A stretch of 64,000 bases of DNA from Micromonospora gifhornensis (GTDB taxonomy: Bacteria > Actinomycetota > Actinomycetes > Mycobacteriales > Micromonosporaceae). Both the position numbers and the translations under genes were made by a program. Numbering within the stretch: position 1 is the stretch's first letter; each line of letters starts with the position of its first letter. The stretch is from positions 62,001 through 126,000 of the forward strand of contig NZ_BOPA01000021.1 of assembly GCF_016863515.1 (NCBI RefSeq), read 5' to 3'. Of this stretch, positions 8,721-17,587 are shown in pieces. The notes below the pieces were generated by a model that was not told the DNA's origin, did not search any database, and worked only from the letters and a program-made list of their open reading frames with translations.

Positions 8721-9416
8721 ATGACCGTCGTACTCGCCGTTGTCTGCAGCGACGGGGTGGTGATCGGCGCGGACTCCCAGATCACCGAGAGCGGCCGCGG
8801 TCTGAGCTTCCCCGCCCAGAAGCTGCACCCACTGGGCACCTGCGCCGCCTGGGGCGGCAGCGGCGCACGCGGAGTACTCAACGACCTGCGCCCCCTCCTC
8901 GAGGAGTCGGCCACCGCCATCCTCGAAGCACCCGACATCGGGGACGAGTTGCAGGAGCGCGTCCTGCCCGTCTTCAAGAAGCACTACCAGAACTACATTC
9001 CGGACGTGCCCGGCGAGGGCAGCGGCGGCGGGGTGTCGGCGTACCTGCTCGCGGCCGGCTACAGCCAGGGCGGGCCGTGGATCGTGGAGATCAACCCCAA
9101 CGGGCTCATCGGCCGCTACGAGGATGTGGGCTTCCACGCCATCGGCTCCGGCGCACCCATGGCCCAGCAGGCCGGCGCGCTGCTGTCCCACTTCCGGATG
9201 ACCACCCGCACCGCCGAGTACGGCGTGGTGGGAGTGGCACGGGTGCTGGAGGCTCTGGAGCGGACCTCACCGTCGGTCGGCAGGCCGTTCAGCATTGCGT
9301 GCATCCGCGAGGAGGGCGCCCACCACCTCGAAGAGAAGGAAATCGTCAAGGCGTTGAAAGACGTCCAACGCTGGTGCGACCTCGAACAGGAAGCGCTCGA
9401 CCGACTGTTCGACTGA
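8721..9416 (+). CDS. Free-standing proteasome-like Ntn hydrolase
   Basis: A 231-residue protein whose second residue is Thr (MTVVLAVV). If Met is removed, Thr1, Asp17 (VIGADSQ) and Lys33 (FPAQK) fall exactly at the catalytic positions of proteasome beta subunits. AIGSGAPMAQQ matches the Ser129 region. No propeptide is needed, as in HslV and Anbu. AGGAGG precedes the ATG. No alpha subunit, ATPase or pup gene is nearby, so this is not the 20S operon. It may be a self-assembling peptidase or amidohydrolase; the substrate is unknown. Confidence 0.85.
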   Translation: MTVVLAVVCSDGVVIGADSQITESGRGLSFPAQKLHPLGTCAAWGGSGARGVLNDLRPLLEESATAILEAPDIGDELQERVLPVFKKHYQNYIPDVPGEGSGGGVSAYLLAAGYSQGGPWIVEINPNGLIGRYEDVGFHAIGSGAPMAQQAGALLSHFRMTTRTAEYGVVGVARVLEALERTSPSVGRPFSIACIREEGAHHLEEKEIVKALKDVQRWCDLEQEALDRLFD

Positions 9417-9454
9417 CGCCGTCGATGATCGGCGGCTCCCGCGAGGCACCGGGA

Positions 9455-12400
9455 TCAGCCGGCGCGGCAACGGGCCGCGTCCAGTGGGTGTGCGACATCG
9501 TCGAAAATGTCTGCCGCGCGGTGGCGCAGTTGCCGTGCCTGCTCCGTGTCGCCTTCGGCTGCCAGGAGACGCGCGCGGGCTTCCAGCGTGGCGGCCTGCC
9601 ACGCCGTACCCTCCCAGAGGGTGCTTGACCGTTCCGCAGCCGCGAGAAACGTCCGCGCCGCGTCCAGGTCGCCGATGCGGACGCAGGTGATGGCCGCAGG
9701 CACCTCGAACATGATGGCGCAGAACTCGCAGGAGTCGGTCTGGGCCATGGCGGCCTTCGCCGCGTCGATGGCCGTCCGGGCGGCCTCCGGCGAGTCCGCT
9801 GCGGCCACCGTCGTGCCGTAGATCCGTTGAATCAGGTGGGGGGCGAGCACTGAGGCACGCGCCAGGGGAAGGGCTCGACGAAGTAGCCGCGTCGCGGTGG
9901 ACTGATGACCGCGGGTGAGGTGCAGCTCCGCGAGCCGCTGCAACGAGTGGGCCTCGCCGGCGGTGGCGCCGATCTCGCGGTGCAGCTCGACGGCCGTGCT
10001 GAGTTCGCGCTCGGCTTCGTCGAGATTGCCGGCGAGTAGTTCCGCCTCGCCGGCCAGTGCTCTGGCGAAGGCGACAGCCCGGAGAACGCCGGAGGACTGG
10101 GCGGTACGGCGCAGGCCTTGAGCGAGATCGATGACGTCCTCGTAGGGTGTGGGCCCGTAGAGCAGATATTCGGCGACGCAGAGGTGCGCGTCGGAGACGG
10201 TGGTGGCCAGCCCGGGGTCGTCGCGGGTACGCATCAGCTCTGCGCGCAGCGTGTGGTTCCATTCACCACGGGTGTGCGTGATCAATCCGCGCAGGGCGAC
10301 CAGATTCGACTGGAGCAGGGCGGAGCCTTGTGCCGGATCGGCGCGGAGCGAATCGGCGACCGCCGCCCTGGCACCCTCGATGTCACCGGTGAAGTAGGCG
10401 AGAGCACCGTGGGCGAGGAGGACGGCCGAATCGTCCGGCCCGCCGTCGGGCTCCAGACCGTCCAGGATCGCCGCTGCCGTGTCGGTGTCCCCGGACACCA
10501 CCGCGAGCTGGCCCATCCTTGCCCGCAGCACTCGAGCCTGCCGTTGGTCGGCCACCGCGAGCGCCTCACGGTAGGCGGCGAGTGCTGCGACGTCGCCGAT
10601 CGCGGCGAGCGCGTCGGCTCGCAGGGTCAGGGCCGCTACCAGGTCCTCGTCGCGGGCCGCGCCGAGAATCGACTCCACCAGGGACAGGGCGTCTCGGAAG
10701 GCGCCGACCGCCACCTCGGTCTGCGCGGCGCGCAGCACGAAAGGCACAGCGGCATCGGTGTCACCTGCGGCGATCAGATGGTGGCCGACGCGTGCCGGTG
10801 ACGCGCCGAACTCGATCAGGCGGCGCGCGCAGGACCGGTGCAGGGCCGGACGCCGGTGCGGCGGAACCGCGTCCAGCAGGGCCTCGCGGATGAGCGGATG
10901 GCGAAACCGGAAGCCGGTCAGGGTCCGCTCGATGACCAGGACGGCCAGGGCGGCGTCCAGGCAGTCGAACGCCTGTTCCTCGGGCAGATCGCTCATCGCG
11001 ATGAACCCGTCGGTGTCGAAGGTGGAGCCCATGAGCGCCACGCGTTCCAGCGCCGCACGGGTGGGTGGGTCCAGCGAGCCGAGCACCGCCTCGGCGGGTG
11101 CGCGAAGTTCTCCGTCGACGGCCGAGCGGGCCAGCTCGCTGACCGTGAACGGGACTCCACCAGAAATCGACCAGATGTGTTCCACGACTTCGTCGGGCAG
11201 GTGCGGTGCCTGCGCGGCGACGAGCGCGGCGGTCTCCGACTGGGTCAGTGACGGCAGCGCGAGGTCGAGCGCGCCGGACCGGCCGAGCAGGCTGTTGCGG
11301 ATCCGCTCGAAGGCGTCTGTGGTCGGCTGACGTCGGTGGGTGAGCAGGAGCACCAGCCGTTCGTCCCGGCAGGTGCGGACCAGGTAGCGCAGTAGCCGCA
11401 TGGTGCCTTCGTCCGCGTCGTGGACGTCCTCGACGATGAGCAGCAGACCGGGCCCGGCTGCCGCGAGGCGTGCCAGTTGGGCCACCGCGATGAACAACCG
11501 CTGCGTGGCGTTCTGGCCGGCCCAGTTCCCGACCTCCCCGGACAATGCCCGGTCGATATCGGCCCGGTAGCGGTCGTTGAGGCCGTCGAGCAGGGTGGGA
11601 TGGCGGCGGGCTAGGTCGGCAAGCGCCTCCAACACCGGAGCGAAGGGCCAGGCGCCTTCGACCGCCGAGACAACACCTTGACCGGTACGCCAGCCACGGG
11701 CGACGACCCGCTCGCGCAGCCATGCGGCGAGGGTGGACTTGCCCATGCCGGCTGCGCCGGCGAGGAGGACCACACGGCCGTGTCCCGTTGCGGCTTCCTC
11801 GATCACCCGCTCCAACTCGACTCGTTCCCGCCTCCTCCCGACCAGGGACTGGCTTGCGGCCCGCGGCGAGGTCGGGCCGATCAGCGCCTCGCGCAACGCC
11901 AGCGCCTCCGCGTCGGGCGTCGCACCGAGTTCGAGCTGACGGGCCCGGTCGAGACGCTCGAACACGCGCAGCGCACTGTGATGGTCGCCCGACGCGGCAC
12001 GCTCACGCATCAGTGCCACACCGACGCGTACGTCGGTCGGGTCTGCTGCCACCAGATCGCTCCACCGCCCGGCGAGCCGACACACCTCGAGGTACGTGCG
12101 GCGCAGTCGCTCACGGTACCCCTGGGCCCACTCCTCGTAACGGTCCTCCGGTAGAAGATCACCGCCGTACGCGTCGACGGCCCGGCCGGCCGCCGCGGCG
12201 TCCTCGTGTTTCAGCGCCTCCGAAGCAAGATCATCGAACTCGACCGCGTCGATGCGGACCTCGGTCCCGGCGTTCGGGAAGAGCGAGATCAACTCCCGGT
12301 GAAGGACCACACTGTCGGGGCCGAGGACCCGGCGGGCGTAGTGGGCAGCCTTGTGCAGCCGGGGTGCCGCCTCTTCGACTGTGGAATCCGGCCAGAGTGC

Positions 12401-12562
12401 CGCGATGGCCTGCTCACGGTGGAGTTGTCGGTTCGGCGCGAGCGCCAACAGTTTGACAAGCGTGATCGGCTGGCGTCGGGTCCAGGCCGTGTCCGGCACC
12501 GCGACCGTGTCGACCGTCACCCCGAATCCACCAAGAAGGCGTACCTGGACGCGATTTCTCAC
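9455..12562 (-). CDS. Large SARP/AfsR-type transcriptional regulator with ATPase and TPR domains
   Basis: A 1035-residue pathway regulator. Residues 1-100 form an OmpR-like winged helix (LLGGFGVTVDTVAV, LVKLLALAPN, LWPDS) and about 100-235 a BTAD domain. About 240-500 is an AAA/NACHT-like ATPase (Walker A AGAAGMGKST near 268-277, Walker B LLLIVEDVHDAD). The C-terminal half is a helical TPR-like array. Such proteins activate promoters bearing 11-bp-spaced direct repeats. The GTG overlaps the stop of the upstream FAD gene (GTGA), so it is the last gene of a four-gene operon and probably regulates that operon and its divergent partner. Confidence 0.92.
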   Translation of the reverse strand: MRNRVQVRLLGGFGVTVDTVAVPDTAWTRRQPITLVKLLALAPNRQLHREQAIAALWPDSTVEEAAPRLHKAAHYARRVLGPDSVVLHRELISLFPNAGTEVRIDAVEFDDLASEALKHEDAAAAGRAVDAYGGDLLPEDRYEEWAQGYRERLRRTYLEVCRLAGRWSDLVAADPTDVRVGVALMRERAASGDHHSALRVFERLDRARQLELGATPDAEALALREALIGPTSPRAASQSLVGRRRERVELERVIEEAATGHGRVVLLAGAAGMGKSTLAAWLRERVVARGWRTGQGVVSAVEGAWPFAPVLEALADLARRHPTLLDGLNDRYRADIDRALSGEVGNWAGQNATQRLFIAVAQLARLAAAGPGLLLIVEDVHDADEGTMRLLRYLVRTCRDERLVLLLTHRRQPTTDAFERIRNSLLGRSGALDLALPSLTQSETAALVAAQAPHLPDEVVEHIWSISGGVPFTVSELARSAVDGELRAPAEAVLGSLDPPTRAALERVALMGSTFDTDGFIAMSDLPEEQAFDCLDAALAVLVIERTLTGFRFRHPLIREALLDAVPPHRRPALHRSCARRLIEFGASPARVGHHLIAAGDTDAAVPFVLRAAQTEVAVGAFRDALSLVESILGAARDEDLVAALTLRADALAAIGDVAALAAYREALAVADQRQARVLRARMGQLAVVSGDTDTAAAILDGLEPDGGPDDSAVLLAHGALAYFTGDIEGARAAVADSLRADPAQGSALLQSNLVALRGLITHTRGEWNHTLRAELMRTRDDPGLATTVSDAHLCVAEYLLYGPTPYEDVIDLAQGLRRTAQSSGVLRAVAFARALAGEAELLAGNLDEAERELSTAVELHREIGATAGEAHSLQRLAELHLTRGHQSTATRLLRRALPLARASVLAPHLIQRIYGTTVAAADSPEAARTAIDAAKAAMAQTDSCEFCAIMFEVPAAITCVRIGDLDAARTFLAAAERSSTLWEGTAWQAATLEARARLLAAEGDTEQARQLRHRAADIFDDVAHPLDAARCRAG

Positions 12563-13719
12563 CGTTTAAGGGTAACGCCGGTCAGCGCCTCCACCTCGGC
12601 GCTGAAAGCGGAATTCAGTCGCAGCAGCAACTCACGTACCGTTGGCACGTCCCACCGGTAGCCGGCGAGTTCATTGACGACGTCAAAAATTGGTGTCGCC
12701 AGCCGATCCCGTTCCGTCTGGTATGCGGCCAGCGCCTCATTCTCCCCAGCACCGGACACAATCGATTCGACCTGCCGTGAAAGCAGTTCTGCGTCACGCA
12801 ACGCATCGGTTATCCCATTCGTGCTCAACGGGTCGATGAACTGACCGGCGTCCCCTACCAGCGCCCATCCCGGCCCGTGGGCCTGCCGCAGGTGTCCAAG
12901 ACGCCCAGGGAACCCGTGCAGCCGTTGCGGCGCGAGCGACTCGGGCAGCCGCCCGGCGGCCGCCGGACCGGTCGCTTCGGCGAGCAGTCGCAGGTACGAA
13001 CCCCGCAGGTCCCCACCCACCTCCTGATTGAACCTCTGGGCGCTGGTTCCGGCGAAGACACACACCTTGCCGTCGTTTGTGGGAATCATTCCTGCCGTTG
13101 CACCCGGTCGGTAGAACCACTCGTAGTCGGTGACCCCGAGCCCGTCCCAGTAGCCATAGACGATCGCGCTGCTGGCGCTTCCGACCCGCATGTTCGGTGC
13201 CCCCACCAGGCGAGCCACGGTCGACCCGGCACCGTCGGCGCCGACGGTCAGCCAGGATCGCACGCGCACCGGCGCCGACGAGTGGTCGTGCCCCACGACG
13301 GCAATGATTCGCCCGGACCGGTCACGCTCCAGGCCGGTGACGGTGACGCCGTACCGAACTGTCGCGCCGGCGTTCTCGGCGGCTTCGGCGAGAAGCCGGT
13401 CCAGAACCGTACGGCGAGGGGCGTAGAGCGCCTCCACGCCGGCAGCAGGCTTGATCGACACTGTGACCTGCTCACCCGGATAGTGGAAGCGGGTGCGCCG
13501 TACCGCAGGCGTGCCGGCCGCCACGATGGAATCCAGCAGACCCCACCGGGTGAGTTGGGCGACGCCCGCCCGCATCAGGGCATGCGTCGAGAGTGTGTCG
13601 GCGCCGGGCTTCGCCCGCTCCAACACCAACACCCGCAGACCCTGCTGTGCCAGCAGCAGTGCCGTCGCGGCACCCGCCGGCCTGGCCCCGACGACGACCA
13701 CGTCGTAGTCCTCCGTCAC
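12559..13719 (-). CDS. FAD-dependent oxidoreductase (geranylgeranyl reductase/aromatic hydroxylase-like)
   Basis: A 386-residue flavoprotein. It has an N-terminal FAD motif (DVVVVGARPAGAATALLLAQQG), an internal LTVGADGAGSTVARLVG (the DG motif) and GDAGQFIDPLSTNGITDAL (the GD motif). This is the PHBH/geranylgeranyl-reductase superfamily, which hydroxylates, halogenates or reduces hydrophobic substrates. The GTG at 13719 follows GGGGAGGT. It lies between the FMO-like gene and the SARP gene and overlaps the SARP start by 4 bp. Its exact reaction cannot be read from the sequence. Confidence 0.9.
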   Translation of the reverse strand: MTEDYDVVVVGARPAGAATALLLAQQGLRVLVLERAKPGADTLSTHALMRAGVAQLTRWGLLDSIVAAGTPAVRRTRFHYPGEQVTVSIKPAAGVEALYAPRRTVLDRLLAEAAENAGATVRYGVTVTGLERDRSGRIIAVVGHDHSSAPVRVRSWLTVGADGAGSTVARLVGAPNMRVGSASSAIVYGYWDGLGVTDYEWFYRPGATAGMIPTNDGKVCVFAGTSAQRFNQEVGGDLRGSYLRLLAEATGPAAAGRLPESLAPQRLHGFPGRLGHLRQAHGPGWALVGDAGQFIDPLSTNGITDALRDAELLSRQVESIVSGAGENEALAAYQTERDRLATPIFDVVNELAGYRWDVPTVRELLLRLNSAFSAEVEALTGVTLKR

Positions 13720-13742
13720 GCCGACCTCCCCTACTTGAATAG

Positions 13743-14954
13743 CTACGTGGCGACATTGGTGTTGCGGTGGCGGAGCCGCACGGCGATCTGCTCGGCGAGA
13801 TATGCCGCGTCGTGCCGGGCGCCGTCGACCAGAGTGGCGTTGCGTCGGTGCTGAAACCGCAATCCGACCGCGAAGAGCCCCGGCGCCTCGGTGATCCCGC
13901 GTCGGTGCCGCAGGTGACCGGCGCTGTCCAGCACCGGTACCTGCAGCCACGGGTAGTCGGGTCGGAACCCGGTGGCCCACACCACGGAACTCAGACCGGT
14001 CACCTGTCGTACCCCGCCGTCGATGACAAGGGACGGGACGTCGGCCGCGTGGGTGAAACCGGCGTACCGATCGATCGCGCCCAACACCCGGCGCAACCGG
14101 TTCTCGGCCCGCGTCGTCGTGTCCTGGAGATCGTCCGCGAAGACCGCCCGCTGCCCTCCGTCCACTCGAACCAGACGGCCGGCCAGGTGAACTCCACGAT
14201 CCCTCAGCACGCCCAGATCGAGCGCCCGGCCGGCCGCGAGCTGAAACGACGGCTCCCGGCGGGCGCGGTGCGGGTCGGGCATCTCGTCGAGAGTGCGGTC
14301 CAGGCTCCCGAGGCGATCCAGCCAGCACAACACGTCCCGGCCGCCGTACCGCCGCGGCATCCGTGTGTGCTCGCCGACCGCCAGGGTCACCTCACGGCCG
14401 GACCGGGCCAGCTCATCGGCGATCTGCACCCCGGTCGACGACGCCCCCACCACGAGGACGCCACCGACGGGCAACTGTGTGGGATTCCGGTAGGCGGCCG
14501 CGCCGATCTGAGTGATCGTCGGCGAGAACCCGCCAGCCAGCGCCGGCACCAGCGACCGGGAGTGGTACCCGGTGGCGATGACGACGCAGCGCGTCCGCCA
14601 CGTGCCCGCGTCGGTGGACACCAGATAACTCTCACCGTCACCCCGAACCCCGATGACAGTGGTGTTCTCCCGCACCGGCGCCCGGCTGATCCTGGCGTAC
14701 GCGGACAGGTGGTCAGCGAAACTCGCAGCAGACATGAACCCGTCGGGGTCGTCGCCCTGGTAGGACCAGCCGGGCAACCGGGAGAGCCAGTTCGGCGTCA
14801 GTAGCCGGCATGAGTCCCACCGGCCCGACCGCCACCGCTGCGCCACCTGGCCGCGTTCGAGTACGACATGCTCGATGCCGTACCCGGTGAGGCAGTGACT
14901 CACCGCCAGCCCCGCGTGGCCCGCACCGATGATGACCGTATCGGTGGTCGGCAC
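13743..14954 (-). CDS. Flavin-containing monooxygenase-like NAD(P)-binding protein
   Basis: A 403-residue two-nucleotide-binding flavoprotein. It has GAGHAGLAVSHCL for FAD near the N-terminus, VVIATGYHS, a second Rossmann motif GVLVVGASSTGVQIADEL for NADPH, and VVWATGFRPDYPWL near the C-terminus. This matches FMO/Baeyer-Villiger-like enzymes. The GTG lies 3 bp after the OsmC stop codon, so translation is probably coupled. A stop occurs 23 bp before the next gene in the operon. The substrate is unknown. Confidence 0.9.
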   Translation of the reverse strand: MPTTDTVIIGAGHAGLAVSHCLTGYGIEHVVLERGQVAQRWRSGRWDSCRLLTPNWLSRLPGWSYQGDDPDGFMSAASFADHLSAYARISRAPVRENTTVIGVRGDGESYLVSTDAGTWRTRCVVIATGYHSRSLVPALAGGFSPTITQIGAAAYRNPTQLPVGGVLVVGASSTGVQIADELARSGREVTLAVGEHTRMPRRYGGRDVLCWLDRLGSLDRTLDEMPDPHRARREPSFQLAAGRALDLGVLRDRGVHLAGRLVRVDGGQRAVFADDLQDTTTRAENRLRRVLGAIDRYAGFTHAADVPSLVIDGGVRQVTGLSSVVWATGFRPDYPWLQVPVLDSAGHLRHRRGITEAPGLFAVGLRFQHRRNATLVDGARHDAAYLAEQIAVRLRHRNTNVAT

Positions 14955-14957
14955 GGG

Positions 14958-15530
14958 TTACTCGGTTGTCACGTCGATGGCGACCGGTACGCCGTTGGTG
15001 AACACGTCGTAGACAGCCGAACGGCGACGTGACTGCTCGATCAACCCCCGCAGGACGTCGTCCGGGGCGTCCCCGGAAATCCGGAAGCTCACCGAAATCC
15101 CCTGGTACCCGTTACGTACCTCCTCGGACATGCCGAGAATGCCGAGCAGGTTGATGTCGCCGACGACGATCGCCTCAACCCAGTTCAGCTTCACCCCGCG
15201 GGCCGCCGCGATGTTCGCCAGGCCCGACGTGAGACACGACGCGATCGCGTGCAGCAGATACTCCACCGGCGCGGGACCGTTTCCCCCGCCCACCAGCACC
15301 TTCGGGTGGTCCGAATCGTAGGTGAACGGCTCGGTGCGGCTCGCGTCCTCCTGACCGGCGCCGTAGAAGCCCTGGATCTCGCTGCGGTTGTGGGTGCCAC
15401 TGACCCACCGGTTGACCGCCCGGAACTGGAACTCCGCCAGCTCCGGCTGGCTCCGCACTGCATCGAGCGTGGCAAAGAGGGTCGGCGTGTCAACGCCGTT
15501 GAGCGGAATGCGCTTCGCAGTCGTACCCAC
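14958..15530 (-). CDS. OsmC family protein with a single conserved Cys
   Basis: A 190-residue OsmC/Ohr-fold protein, a family that reduces organic hydroperoxides through two Cys. The first catalytic region is present (LLHAIASCLTSGLANIA). Where the second Cys is expected near the C-terminus the sequence reads RRRSAVYDVFTN, with Ser at the position. It may therefore have lost peroxidase activity or act on another substrate. The GTG at 15530 follows GGAGAAGG. It is the first gene of the left operon and its promoter carries a SARP-type repeat. Confidence 0.88.
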   Translation of the reverse strand: MGTTAKRIPLNGVDTPTLFATLDAVRSQPELAEFQFRAVNRWVSGTHNRSEIQGFYGAGQEDASRTEPFTYDSDHPKVLVGGGNGPAPVEYLLHAIASCLTSGLANIAAARGVKLNWVEAIVVGDINLLGILGMSEEVRNGYQGISVSFRISGDAPDDVLRGLIEQSRRRSAVYDVFTNGVPVAIDVTTE

Positions 15531-15606
15531 AGTCCTTCTCCCCTGGGTCGCCCGTTTCCGGACCCCGACTTCGTCGCGGTGACAACCGGAGCAGGCAACG
15601 CCGGGA

Positions 15607-15700
15607 AAGCTACGAACCCCGCCTTCCCACAACCTTCCCAACTCTTTGATCACCCGGTCGGGACGTCGGGAAGGTTGCGGGAAGGTGCGGCTCGTACCTT
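15607..15700. promoter_or_regulatory. Divergent promoters with mirrored SARP-type heptamer repeats
   Basis: Rightward: GGGAAGG (668-674), TTGC, GGGAAGG (679-685), then 9 nt and the -10 TACCTT (695-700). Leftward on the minus strand: GGGAAGG (639-633), TTGT, GGGAAGG (628-622), then 9 nt and the -10 TAGCTT (612-607). Heptamers with 4-bp spacers, an 11-bp period, and placement just upstream of -10 are the known architecture of SARP operators. The two sites are mirror images around 15653.5. The SARP encoded at the end of the left operon is the obvious candidate to bind here. Confidence 0.8.
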
Positions 15701-15745
15701 CTCAAGCCGCTTGCTGGAGCACCATTCTCAATCTTGGAGTGCGTG

Positions 15746-16480
15746 ATGAACGTCGATGAGCTGGGCTCGATACTGGGAATCTGGGCACACCCCGACGACG
15801 AGGCGTACCTGTCGGCCGGTCTGATGGCGATGGCCCGTGACGCCGGCTCGGAGGTCGTCTGCGTCACCGCCACCCGGGGTGAACGCGGCACGCCCGACCC
15901 GTTGACATGGCCACCGGATCGACTGGCGGAGATCCGCCAGGACGAGTTGACGCGCAGCCTGCGGGTGCTCGGCGTCACGAAGCACCATTGGCTGGGCTAC
16001 TCCGACGGCGAATGCGCAAACGTTGCCCCAGCCGAGCCGGTCGCCCGGCTGTCCGAGCTGATCGACGAGATCCGGCCCGACACGATCGTGACCTTCGGTC
16101 CGGATGGTCACACGGGGCACCCGGACCATCAGGCGGTGTCAGCCTGGGTCGAGAGCGCATTCCGCCGGACCGCTCCTGCCGGCACCCGGCTGCTGCACGC
16201 TGCCGTCAGCCACGACTGGGCGCACAGGTGGAGTGACGTCCACCGCGATTTCTCCATCTTCCAGGACGGATATCCGCTCGCGGTGGATCACGACCAACTC
16301 GCCGTGGAACTCGTGCTGGACGACAGAACGCTCGCCCGCAAGCTCCGTGCCCTCACCGAACAGGCGTCCCAGACGAGCGGACTGATCACACTGATGGGCC
16401 TTTCCCGCTACACCCGGTGGGTCAGTCAGGAATCGTTCGTGGAGGCGACGCCGGTCCCGGACAGCCCCGCAGCCAGATGA
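15746..16480 (+). CDS. PIG-L family (LmbE-like) zinc deacetylase
   Basis: A 244-residue N-acetylsugar or amide deacetylase-like protein. Zinc motifs are AHPDDE near the N-terminus and GHPDH later (FGPDGHTGHPDHQAV), as in MshB, Mca and teicoplanin deacetylases. ATG at 15746 is preferred over the in-frame TTG at 15734 because TTGGAG then serves as the ribosome site. It is the first gene of the rightward operon. Its stop overlaps the azlC start by 4 bp (ATGA). Substrate unknown; a cluster-specific deacylation is plausible. Confidence 0.92.
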   Translation: MNVDELGSILGIWAHPDDEAYLSAGLMAMARDAGSEVVCVTATRGERGTPDPLTWPPDRLAEIRQDELTRSLRVLGVTKHHWLGYSDGECANVAPAEPVARLSELIDEIRPDTIVTFGPDGHTGHPDHQAVSAWVESAFRRTAPAGTRLLHAAVSHDWAHRWSDVHRDFSIFQDGYPLAVDHDQLAVELVLDDRTLARKLRALTEQASQTSGLITLMGLSRYTRWVSQESFVEATPVPDSPAAR

Positions 16481-17274
16481 GACTCCAGCAGGGGCGGGAT
16501 GTCGCCGCGGGAATGCGAAGCATGCTGCCGTGGCTGGTCGCGGTGGCGCCGTTCGGCCTCATCATCGGCGTCACCGCAGGGCAGGCGAGTCTCCCTTCGG
16601 CGGTCGGCTGGTTCACCGGGCCGGCGATCTACGGCGGCAGCGCCCAGATCGCCGCGATCCAACTGCTGGACAGCGGAGCGGCCGCAGCCACGGTGATCGC
16701 GACCGTACTCGTCATCAACCTGCGACTTGTGCTCTACTCGGCGGCGCTCGCCCGATACTGGCGCGGGACGCCGCTGTGGTGGCGGCTGCTCGCCGCTTAC
16801 CTGCTCATCGACCCGTCCTTCGTCGTCGGCATACGCCGCTACGAGCACCACCGGTGGGTGCTTGCGGCAGCCCGCCAAGGCGGCCAGCGGCTGACCCCTG
16901 ACGGGGGCTTGGGAGATCTACGGTCATCGCACGCCTTCTACTCAGGCGCAGCCGTCCTACTGTGGGTGGGCTGGCTGACCGCGCTCGGCGTCGGCGCGGT
17001 CGTCGGGGCCAGCGTTCCCGAGGGTCTTCGCCTGGAACTGCTCATGCCGCTCTACCTCGTCGGCCAGGTCGTACCGAGTCTGCGTCAGCGAGCAACCCGT
17101 CGTGCCGTCGTGGTCAGCAGCGTCGTGGCGGGCGCGTGCATCGCCGCGCCGCTGAACCTCGGCATCGTCGTCGGCATCACCGCGGGACTCGCAGCCGGAT
17201 ACCTCACGTCGCTCAAGGACCGCCCAGGCCCGACCGCCACGCCGGCTCCATCCACACAGGAGCACCCGCTATGA
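16477..17274 (+). CDS. azlC: AzlC-family branched-chain amino acid/small-molecule exporter subunit
   Basis: A 265-residue integral membrane protein. It has the AzlC signature near the N-terminus (PFGLIIGVTAG, YGGSAQIAAIQLL, INLRLVLYSAAL) and about seven hydrophobic segments. AzlC pairs with AzlD to export branched-chain amino acids and analogues. The ATG overlaps the deacetylase stop and its own stop overlaps the azlD start, so all three genes are translationally coupled. In this SARP-linked context it may export a cluster product or an amino-acid analogue, which is inference. Confidence 0.92.
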   Translation: MRLQQGRDVAAGMRSMLPWLVAVAPFGLIIGVTAGQASLPSAVGWFTGPAIYGGSAQIAAIQLLDSGAAAATVIATVLVINLRLVLYSAALARYWRGTPLWWRLLAAYLLIDPSFVVGIRRYEHHRWVLAAARQGGQRLTPDGGLGDLRSSHAFYSGAAVLLWVGWLTALGVGAVVGASVPEGLRLELLMPLYLVGQVVPSLRQRATRRAVVVSSVVAGACIAAPLNLGIVVGITAGLAAGYLTSLKDRPGPTATPAPSTQEHPL

Positions 17275-17585
17275 ACCCCTGGCTCGTCATCCTCGTCGCC
17301 GGCATCGGCAGTTACGCGATGCGAATCTGCATGACGTTGACCGACCGGCTGATCCTCCCTCCGCGACTGGAAGCGTGCGCCGAGATGGTCGCACCAGCAG
17401 CCTTCGCCGCCCTCGCCGCAGCCAGCCTCACCGTGTTGGTGGTTTCCGCACCCGGACTTTCCGCAGCCACACCCGTCGTCCTTGCTGTTGTCGCGGCCGT
17501 CGCGGGAACCGCAGGAACAGGCAAGCCCTACGTGGCGATGCTCGCGGGAATGCCCACCTACTGGCTCGCCGACGCGCTGATGTGA
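17271..17585 (+). CDS. azlD: AzlD-domain small subunit of the AzlCD exporter
   Basis: A 104-residue membrane protein with three to four hydrophobic segments (WLVILVAGIGSYAMRI, FAALAAASLTVLVV, VVLAVVAAVAGTAG). Length and order match AzlD. Its ATG lies within the azlC stop region (CTATGA). It is the last gene of the operon. The next gene converges on it 2 bp away, with no obvious terminator between them. Confidence 0.9.
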   Translation: MNPWLVILVAGIGSYAMRICMTLTDRLILPPRLEACAEMVAPAAFAALAAASLTVLVVSAPGLSAATPVVLAVVAAVAGTAGTGKPYVAMLAGMPTYWLADALM

Positions 17586-17587
17586 CC

